The notes under the pieces were generated by a model, which did not search any database, was not told the origin of the DNA, and saw only the letters and a program-made list of their open reading frames with translations. Source: Alphaproteobacteria bacterium (lineage in GTDB: Bacteria; Pseudomonadota; Alphaproteobacteria; GCA-2731375). From it: a stretch of 34,527 nucleotides of DNA. Shown piece after piece: positions 28,810 to 34,527 of the stretch (position 1 is the stretch's first letter; every line of letters starts with the position of its first letter). Both the position numbers and the translations under genes were made by a program. Location: positions 1 through 34,527 of the forward strand of contig VGEV01000022.1 in assembly GCA_016869175.1 (NCBI GenBank), given 5' to 3'.

Positions 28810-29888
28810 AGCCGGCCGCGCCCATCCGGGTTGCCTTCGTCCTGCCGAACCTTGCGGCGGGCGGCGCGGAGCGGGTGGCGTTGTCCCTGCTGGCCGGTCT
28901 CGACCGGCAACGCTGCCGCGCCTTACTGATCGTGTTGCGGGAAGACGGTGCCTTGCGCGCCGCGCTTCCGGCGGATGTCGCGCTCTATTCGACCGGCCGG
29001 CCCCGCCTGCTGACCGCGTTCGTTCCGCTTCTGCGGACACTGCGGCGAACCCAACCCGACGTGCTGTTCTCGACGCTGGGCTACGTCAACTTGGCGGTGC
29101 TGGTCCTGGCACGGCTGCTGGCGAAGCGACCGCGCGTCGTCATCCGCGAAGCCAACATGCCCTCCGCCAGCTTGCCACGGCAGAACCTTGCCGGCCCGCT
29201 GGTCCTTGGCTATCGGCTGCTCTATCGCATTGCCGACGCGGTGATTGCCAGTTCGCGGCAAATGGCGAACGAACTGGCGCAGCGGTTCGCCGTGCCGGCG
29301 GCGCGTCTGCATGTCCTGGCGAACCCCGTGGACAGCGCCGGCCTGCGCCGGCAAGCGACGCCGCCTGTCCGTGCGCCAGGGGACGGCGCGCGCTATGTTG
29401 CTTGCGGTCGCCTGACGGCGCAGAAGGGCTTCGATCGCCTGCTGGACATGTTGCCATCGCTCCCCGGCGCATGGCAGCTCACGATACTGGGGGATGGCCC
29501 CGACTACGACGCCCTGACGCGACAAGCCGCCGCACTGGGCCTTGGCGATCGGGTGCGCTTGGCCGGTTTCGCGGCCAACCCCTGGTCCTGGTTCGCGGGC
29601 GCCGACGCTCTGCTGCTGCCATCGCGGTGGGAAGGCCAGTCGAACGTCGCCCTGGAGGCATTGGCCTGCGGCTGTCCGGTGATCGCGACGCCAGAGGCAG
29701 GCGGCATTGGCGAACTGGCGGACGAGGCGGCGGGCGCGGTGCAGCTCGCGCAAATTGGTGCGCCGTTCCTCGCCGCCCTGGCAGCCGTCCGGCCGGCGCC
29801 GCCCGCCTGCCCGCGGCCGAGCCTGCTGCCGGCGCGCTACGAAGCGGCGGCGGTGCTGGCCCAGTTCCAGCGGCTGCTGGAGGGCTGA
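28806..29888 (+). CDS. Glycosyltransferase family 4
   Basis: A 360-residue GT-B enzyme. The N-terminal domain opens IRVAFVLPNLAAGGAERVAL, the acceptor-side glycine loop. The C-terminal donor domain shows GRLTAQKGFDRLLDML, LTILGDGPDY, and the EX7E motif in SRWEGQSNVALEALACG. A retaining hexosyl transferase of GT4 is expected, probably adding a sugar to the repeat unit on an undecaprenyl carrier. It starts with GTG overlapping the stop of the previous gene. Donor and acceptor cannot be predicted. Confidence 0.88.
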   Translation: MKPAAPIRVAFVLPNLAAGGAERVALSLLAGLDRQRCRALLIVLREDGALRAALPADVALYSTGRPRLLTAFVPLLRTLRRTQPDVLFSTLGYVNLAVLVLARLLAKRPRVVIREANMPSASLPRQNLAGPLVLGYRLLYRIADAVIASSRQMANELAQRFAVPAARLHVLANPVDSAGLRRQATPPVRAPGDGARYVACGRLTAQKGFDRLLDMLPSLPGAWQLTILGDGPDYDALTRQAAALGLGDRVRLAGFAANPWSWFAGADALLLPSRWEGQSNVALEALACGCPVIATPEAGGIGELADEAAGAVQLAQIGAPFLAALAAVRPAPPACPRPSLLPARYEAAAVLAQFQRLLEG

Positions 29889-29889
29889 C

Positions 29890-31071
29890 TTGGCCGGCAG
29901 ACCCCGCCTGCTGTTCGTCGTCAACGAGGCCTATTTCTTCTGGTCGCATCGCCGCATCCTGGGCCAGGCGGCGCGCGACGCCGGCTTCGAAGTGCATGTG
30001 GCGGCGCCGTCCGATCACGTCTGGGCGCCGGCGGACTTCGAGGTCTCCGCCCTCAGCTCCGAGCGGTTCAGCTATCACGCCATACCGCTCTCCCGGCGCG
30101 GAACCGGACCGGTGGCGGAACTGCGCACCCTGCTGGCGCTCTATCGGCTTTATCGCCGGCTGCGCCCGGCCTTGGTACATCACATCACCATCAAGCCGGT
30201 GCTCTATGGCGGCATCGCCGCGCGGGCGGCCGGCGTGCCGGCGGTGGTCGCCGCCATCACCGGCCTTGGCCAGCTTTTCGTCGGCCGGGACTGGCGGACG
30301 CGGCTGCTGCGCTGGGCCGCCTTGCGGGTCTATCGCCTGGCGAGCGGGCACCGCAACCTGAAGGCGATCGTGCAAAACCCGGAAGACGGCCGGCGGCTGG
30401 CGGCAAGCGGCGCGATCCGGCCGGAGCGCATCGTGTTGATTGCGGGCGCCGGCGTCTCCATGCGGGAATTCCAGCCAAGCCCGGAACCCGAAGGGCCGCC
30501 GCTGGTGCTGCTGGCCGGACGGCTGCTGTGGGAGAAGGGTGTGGGGGTTTTCGCCGAAGCCGCCCGCCGCCTGCGCGGCGCGGGCGTGGCCGCGCGCTTC
30601 GTCGTGCTGGGCAATACCACGCGCACCAATCCGCACGCGGTGCCGGAGGCGGCCTTGCGCGGCTGGGCCGCGGAAGGCGTCATCGAATGGTGGCCGCGGC
30701 GCACCGACATGGCCGCGGTGCTGGCGGGCACGCATATCGTCTGCCTGCCGTCCGCCTATGGCGAGGGGGTGCCGAAGATCCTGATCGAGGCGGCGGCGGC
30801 CGGGCGCGCCATCGTGGCGAGCGACATCCCGGGCTGTCGCGACATCGCACGCGAGAGCGAGAACGCCCTGCTCGTGCCGCCCAACCGGCCGGATCTGCTG
30901 GCCGATGCCCTGCGGCGCCTGATCGACGATGCCGGGCTGCGCGCGCGGCTGGGCGCGCGCGGCCGCGCCATCGCGCTCGACGAATTCAGCGACAGCTTGG
31001 TGGTCGAGCGGACGCTTGCGGTCTACCGCTCGCTGCTGGACCCGGCTTCACGCGCGGCGATCTCGTCATAG
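29890..31071 (+). CDS. Glycosyltransferase family 4 (PglA/CapM-like)
   Basis: A 393-residue GT-B enzyme. The N-terminal part has LLFVVNEAYFFWSHR and VHHITIKPVLYGGIAAR followed by ITGLGQLF, seen in HexNAc-transferring GT4 enzymes of the PglA/CapM group. The donor domain has LLAGRLLWEKGVGVF and EGVPKILIEAAAAG (EX7E). The start is TTG at 29890, decided by a GGAGGG six bases upstream and by the position of the conserved N-terminus. Its 3' end overlaps the opposite-strand glycosyltransferase by 49 bases. Confidence 0.88.
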   Translation: MAGRPRLLFVVNEAYFFWSHRRILGQAARDAGFEVHVAAPSDHVWAPADFEVSALSSERFSYHAIPLSRRGTGPVAELRTLLALYRLYRRLRPALVHHITIKPVLYGGIAARAAGVPAVVAAITGLGQLFVGRDWRTRLLRWAALRVYRLASGHRNLKAIVQNPEDGRRLAASGAIRPERIVLIAGAGVSMREFQPSPEPEGPPLVLLAGRLLWEKGVGVFAEAARRLRGAGVAARFVVLGNTTRTNPHAVPEAALRGWAAEGVIEWWPRRTDMAAVLAGTHIVCLPSAYGEGVPKILIEAAAAGRAIVASDIPGCRDIARESENALLVPPNRPDLLADALRRLIDDAGLRARLGARGRAIALDEFSDSLVVERTLAVYRSLLDPASRAAISS

Positions 31072-32165
31072 AGCCGCATGCACGCTTCGGCATAGCGCGC
31101 GGGATCGTGGCGGGTCTCGGCCCACCGCCGACCGGCCAGCGCGAGCCGCGACGCCAGGCCATTGTCGTCCAGCAGGCGGGCGATGGCGGCGGCGAACGCG
31201 CCGGCCTCGTCGGGCGGCGCCAGCAGGCCGGTCTCACCGTCGCGCACGCTTTCCAGATGGCCGCCGGAGGCGGCCGCCACCACCGGCGTGCCGGCCAGCA
31301 TGGCCTCCACCGGCACACGGCCGAAACTCTCGTTGACGCCCGGCGCCACCACCACGTCGGCGGCCGCCAGCAGCGCCGGCAGATCGGCGCGGTAGCCCAG
31401 CAGGAAAAGCCGACCGGCGATGCCGGCCGCAGCCGCTTGACGGCGCAGCGCCGGCTCCAGGCCGTCGCGATCCTGGCCGGCGACCAGGCCGAGCGCCGGC
31501 CGGCCCAGCGCCGCCAGGGCGGCAACGAAAACCTCGGGCCGCTTCTGCCGGGTCAGATTGCCGGCGAAGCAGAGCCAAGGCTGCGCGGGATCGAGCCCGA
31601 GGTCGCGGGCAAGCCGCTGCCGCGTTTCGTCCGGGCGGGCCGCCGGCGCCATCGGTTCCAAGGGATTGGGCGTCAGCGCCGCCCGTTCGCGCACGCTTGC
31701 CGGCAGGGTGCGACGCGCAGTCTCCGAGACCACCAAAACGCCATCCGCCAGCGCCGCCAGGCCGCGCCACAGCGCATTGTCGCGCAGGTTGACATGCACA
31801 TGCCAGACGAAGCGCCGGCCCGCCAGCTTGGCCGCCGGCGCCCAGGCAAGATGCATGCGCAGGTCGCCGGTATGCACGGCCCAAATGCGCTGGCGGCGCA
31901 GCAACGCCATGCTGGCCGGCAACGAGCGGGCGATGCGCGCGAGGGCCTGCGCGGGTCTGGGCGCCTCGCCTGGCAGCGGACGCGGCGCCAGCAGCACGAA
32001 CGGCAAACCCAGCGCGGTCAGACGCTCGGCCACCGGGCCCGGACGCTCCAATGCCAGAACAGGCGAATAGCGCGATGCATCGAGCCGGCGCACGAGCGAC
32101 AAGGTGGCGAGCTGGCTGCCGCCCAGTGAATCGCCGACGACCGGATAGAGGATGCGGCGCGACAA
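31023..32165 (-). CDS. Glycosyltransferase family 4
   Basis: A 380-residue GT-B enzyme. It has ILYPVVGDSLGGSQLATLSL at the N-terminus, and CFAGNLTRQKRPEVFVAAL and ESFGRVPVEAMLAGTPVVA (EX7E) in the donor domain. The start is TTG at 32165, the only start near the conserved N-terminus; the ribosome site is weak. A 99-base gap that holds a long inverted repeat separates it from the ABC exporter upstream. Substrates cannot be predicted. Confidence 0.87.
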   Translation of the reverse strand: MSRRILYPVVGDSLGGSQLATLSLVRRLDASRYSPVLALERPGPVAERLTALGLPFVLLAPRPLPGEAPRPAQALARIARSLPASMALLRRQRIWAVHTGDLRMHLAWAPAAKLAGRRFVWHVHVNLRDNALWRGLAALADGVLVVSETARRTLPASVRERAALTPNPLEPMAPAARPDETRQRLARDLGLDPAQPWLCFAGNLTRQKRPEVFVAALAALGRPALGLVAGQDRDGLEPALRRQAAAAGIAGRLFLLGYRADLPALLAAADVVVAPGVNESFGRVPVEAMLAGTPVVAAASGGHLESVRDGETGLLAPPDEAGAFAAAIARLLDDNGLASRLALAGRRWAETRHDPARYAEACMRLYDEIAAREAGSSSER

Positions 32166-32184
32166 GCAGCCGCCCGGCGCCGCT

Positions 32185-32243
32185 AGGGCAATCTCCGTTC
32201 AAATCGAGCCGGCAGGTTCGGTTTGAACGGAAGCCATTGCCCT
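32185..32243. repeat. 59-bp composite inverted repeat
   Basis: The core has 13-bp arms (32195-32207 and 32218-32230; one G-T pair) around a 10-base loop. Outer 8-bp arms AGGGCAAT (32185-32192) and ATTGCCCT (32236-32243) add a second helix. The inner bulges are 2 and 5 bases. It fills most of the gap between the ABC exporter stop and the glycosyltransferase start. There is no run of T after either arm, so a standard terminator is unlikely. It could be a small mobile or palindromic element, or an RNA structure in the transcript. Confidence 0.8.
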
Positions 32244-32264
32244 GCCATCTGATCGGACACCGCG

Positions 32265-33995
32265 CTAGCTGACGCCGACGGCGCGGGCAGGCGGCGCGGC
32301 CTCGTTCACCTGGCCGTCGGCGATGCGATAAACCAGATCGGCCGCCGCCATCACCGCCGGCTGGTGCGATACCGCCAGCACCGTGATCGCGCCGGCCAGC
32401 CCGCGCAAGGTGGCCAGGATGCCCCGCTCGGTCTCCGGGTCGAGCGCCGAGGTCGCTTCGTCCAGGATCAGCAGGCGCGGGCGATGCGCCAGCGCGCGGG
32501 CCAGCGCGATGCGCTGGCGCTGGCCGCCGGACAGGCGCCCGCCCTGCTCGCCGACGACAGTGGCAAGGCCGTCCGGCAACGCCGCCACGAAATCCCAGGC
32601 GCCTGCCGCCTTCAGCGCCGCCGTTGCGTCTTCCGCACCCAGGCCCGGCGTGTCCAACGTCACGTTGGTCAGGATGGAGGCATGGAAGAGAAAGCTGTCT
32701 TGCGGCACATAACCGATCTCGTGCCGCCAGGCCGACAGGGCAACGCCGTCGAGTGGCACGCCGTCGATCAGGATGCGGCCTTCGCTCGGCTGGATCAGCC
32801 CCAGAAGCAGGTCGAGCAGGGTGGACTTGCCCGCCCCCGATGGCCCGAACAGACAGACGATGCGCCCCGCCGGAATGCGCAATTCGACGCTTCGCAGCAC
32901 CTTGAGCTCGCCATAAGCGAAAGAGACGGCGGCGAAACGGATCTCGCGTTGCAGCCGGGGCGCCGGCCCATCGGCCGAGAACTCCAGCCGCGCTTGCGCG
33001 CGCGCCAGCTTGGCCTCGAACCCCTTCAGAAACGCCAGGCTGCCGACGAAGCTCTGATAATGCCCCTGCACTTCCAGCACCCGCGTCACCAGGCGGTGGA
33101 ACAGGAAGGCCAGCACCAGCACCAGTTCGATGGCGAACTGGTAATGCGCGATGGCGAGATAGAGTGCCGGCGCGCCGACCAGTACCAGCAGCGGCTCGAC
33201 CATCTGCTTGCGCGTTTCGCCGGCGATGGCGCGCCGTCGCAGCGCGCGGTTGATCGCCGCCGCCTCGGCGATCAGCAGCGGCGCCACTTCGGCTTCGCGG
33301 GCCATCGCCTTCAGCGCCTTGATGCCGCGGAAGAAGTCCGTGAGTTGCCGACTGAGTTCGTTGAGCGCCAGCGCCTCGTCCTCGCCGGCCCGGCGCACCA
33401 TGCCGATCAGCCGGGTATAGAGCAGCGCGATGGCGAGCCCGGTGCCGAGCGCCGCAGCCGTCGCGGCTGGCGAGATGACGAGCGCCAGAGCGAGGTAGAC
33501 CAGCACCTGCGCCGCCTCGGCCACCAGCTTGTAGCCGGAGATGTAGGTCTCGGCCGCGTATTGCGCCTCCATGCCCATGGCATTGGCCAACCCGCCCACC
33601 GGCTCGGCGGTGAAATGCCGCCAGTCGGCGCGGAACAGGGCCTTCAAGAGGTCGCCGCGCAAGGCGGTCGCGATGCTGGCGCCGGCGAACCGGATGGCCA
33701 GGATGCTGGCCAGCAGCAGCAGCGACTTCAGCAGGATGGCCAGCGCGAACAAGGCCAGCAGCACCGGCAGCGTTGCCGGCAGGCCAAGCCAGCCCAGCAG
33801 TCCGGCGATCGCCGCCTGCACGCGGCCCTCGCCGCCGCCGCCCAGCAATTGCGCGATCAGCGGCAGCAAGGTGGCGATGCCGATGCCCTCGGCCAAGCTG
33901 GCGACGAGGAAACAGCCGAATAGCCAGGGAGCGCGACGGCGGTCCCGCCGCAGCACGCTCGCAACCTCGCCAAGCCCCACAAGGGGATAGCCCAT
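32265..33995 (-). CDS. ABC transporter, fused permease and ATP-binding protein
   Basis: A 576-residue half-exporter of the MsbA/lipid-flippase type. The TM domain covers about 25-310 with six helices. The nucleotide-binding domain has Walker A GPSGAGKS (384-391), Q-loop VPQDSF, signature LSGGQRQRIALARAL (488-502), Walker B LLILDEATSALD (508-519) and H-loop SHQ (544). Its setting next to glycosyltransferases suggests export or flipping of a lipid-linked saccharide, though this is inference. The ATG at 33995 overlaps the PIG-L stop (TAATG). Confidence 0.9.
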   Translation of the reverse strand: MGYPLVGLGEVASVLRRDRRRAPWLFGCFLVASLAEGIGIATLLPLIAQLLGGGGEGRVQAAIAGLLGWLGLPATLPVLLALFALAILLKSLLLLASILAIRFAGASIATALRGDLLKALFRADWRHFTAEPVGGLANAMGMEAQYAAETYISGYKLVAEAAQVLVYLALALVISPAATAAALGTGLAIALLYTRLIGMVRRAGEDEALALNELSRQLTDFFRGIKALKAMAREAEVAPLLIAEAAAINRALRRRAIAGETRKQMVEPLLVLVGAPALYLAIAHYQFAIELVLVLAFLFHRLVTRVLEVQGHYQSFVGSLAFLKGFEAKLARAQARLEFSADGPAPRLQREIRFAAVSFAYGELKVLRSVELRIPAGRIVCLFGPSGAGKSTLLDLLLGLIQPSEGRILIDGVPLDGVALSAWRHEIGYVPQDSFLFHASILTNVTLDTPGLGAEDATAALKAAGAWDFVAALPDGLATVVGEQGGRLSGGQRQRIALARALAHRPRLLILDEATSALDPETERGILATLRGLAGAITVLAVSHQPAVMAAADLVYRIADGQVNEAAPPARAVGVS

Positions 33996-34527
33996 TACGC
34001 GGCGCCTTCCACCTGGCGCACCACCACGAAGGCTTCGGCCGCGGCCAGTCCGACCGAGGCGCCGCGCCAGCTTGCCAGCGCCGCCACGGCCTCCGGGCTG
34101 CGGGGGTGCGGGAAGGCACGCATCTCGCCGGCATAGCAGTCGAGCGCGCGCGCCTTGGCCGCCAGGTGCGCCGCGATATCGACGAAATGCGTCGGCTGGA
34201 AGCCCTGCTGCTGCGCCGTCGCCGCCCATTCGCTGCTGGAGACGGTCTCGAAGGCGTAGATGCGGGCGACGCTGGCGCCCGGCACCGGCCGGCAGGCGGT
34301 CAGCACGGCGGCATGCGCGATGCGATGATCGACATTCAGATCGCCGCCGTGATGGGTGTAGACGATCGCCGGGCGCAGCCGCTCGACGACCCGCTCGACC
34401 CGCTTGACCACGTCGATCAGCGGCAGGCTGTCCAGTCGGTTATCGGGCAGGCCGCAGAACTCCGGCGGTGCGGCGCCCAGCACGCGGGCCGCCGCCCTGG
34501 CGGCGCGCCGCAAGGCCGCCAGTTCGG
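33995..34527 (-). CDS. PIG-L family deacetylase, partial (N-terminus outside window)
   Basis: The frame is open to the right edge, so only the C-terminal 176 or so residues are seen. The catalytic-side motif YTHHGGDLNVDHRI is present, matching the HxxH region of PIG-L/LmbE zinc deacetylases. The usual N-terminal HPDDE motif must lie beyond the window. Family members remove N-acetyl groups from sugars such as GlcNAc derivatives, which suits a polysaccharide locus. The downstream ABC exporter gene overlaps its stop. Confidence 0.88.
   Translation of the reverse strand, partial: ELAALRRAARAAARVLGAAPPEFCGLPDNRLDSLPLIDVVKRVERVVERLRPAIVYTHHGGDLNVDHRIAHAAVLTACRPVPGASVARIYAFETVSSSEWAATAQQQGFQPTHFVDIAAHLAAKARALDCYAGEMRAFPHPRSPEAVAALASWRGASVGLAAAEAFVVVRQVEGAA

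Noticed and set aside
31234-34134. A 966-codon open frame on the minus strand running through the ABC exporter and glycosyltransferase
   Set aside because: It is a different frame of two genes with clear family motifs. Its translation is arginine- and alanine-rich, with no domains, as expected in high-GC antisense or shifted frames.
1-34527. CRISPR array, tRNA or rRNA genes
   Set aside because: No spaced direct repeats and no tRNA-like cloverleaf or rRNA sequence were recognised anywhere in the window.

Overview
This 34.5 kb window is high-GC chromosomal DNA of an alphaproteobacterium, most likely from Rhodospirillales or a close relative. The grounds are the gene order yebC-ruvC-ruvA-ruvB-ybgC-tolQ-tolR-tolA-tolB-pal-cpoB-tilS-ftsH-folP-glmM-thiD, the DUF4164-zapA-6S RNA-fthC block, and the tkt-gap-pgk-fba-thiE operon with a class I (DhnA-type) aldolase. 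Genes are packed tightly, with many ATGA, TGATG or GTGA stop/start overlaps and frequent GTG or TTG starts.

Layout. (1) 1-475: the left edge holds the last part of an IS630-type transposase with a scrambled C-terminus, then a stretch of about 300 bases that looks like gene debris, including a possible 5' end of a periplasmic solute-binding protein gene. (2) 476-1573, plus strand: a MetE C-domain-like cobalamin-independent methyltransferase. (3) 1570-9831, minus strand: a housekeeping series read pal, then cpoB-tilS-ftsH-folP-glmM-thiD. It covers envelope constriction, tRNA-Ile lysidine synthesis, membrane proteolysis, folate, cell-wall precursor and thiamine pyrimidine phosphorylation. (4) 10108-18450, minus strand: fthC-ymdB and yebC-ruvCAB-ybgC-tolQRAB, ending at a terminator just after tolB. 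pal is a separate unit with its own terminator. (5) 18472-19241, minus strand: DUF4164, zapA and a probable 6S RNA that sits directly upstream of fthC. (6) 19488-25343, plus strand: transketolase, GAPDH, phosphoglycerate kinase, class I aldolase and ThiE. (7) 25380-26683: ridA, divergent from an inositol-monophosphatase-family gene whose metal-binding residues are largely lost. (8) 26711-34527: a surface-polysaccharide locus. On the plus strand are a Wzz-like chain-length protein, a polytopic Wzy-like membrane protein and two GT4 glycosyltransferases. On the minus strand are a PIG-L deacetylase (cut by the window end), an ABC exporter and a third GT4 enzyme. The two halves run into each other with a 49-bp tail-to-tail overlap.

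Most of the window is conserved core genome. The parts most worth a second look are the apparently dead SuhB paralogue, the 6S RNA candidate, a 59-bp composite inverted repeat between the ABC exporter and its neighbouring glycosyltransferase, the unrecognised polymerase-like membrane protein, and the decayed left edge. I found no CRISPR array, tRNA or rRNA, and no convincing wholly new multi-gene system.
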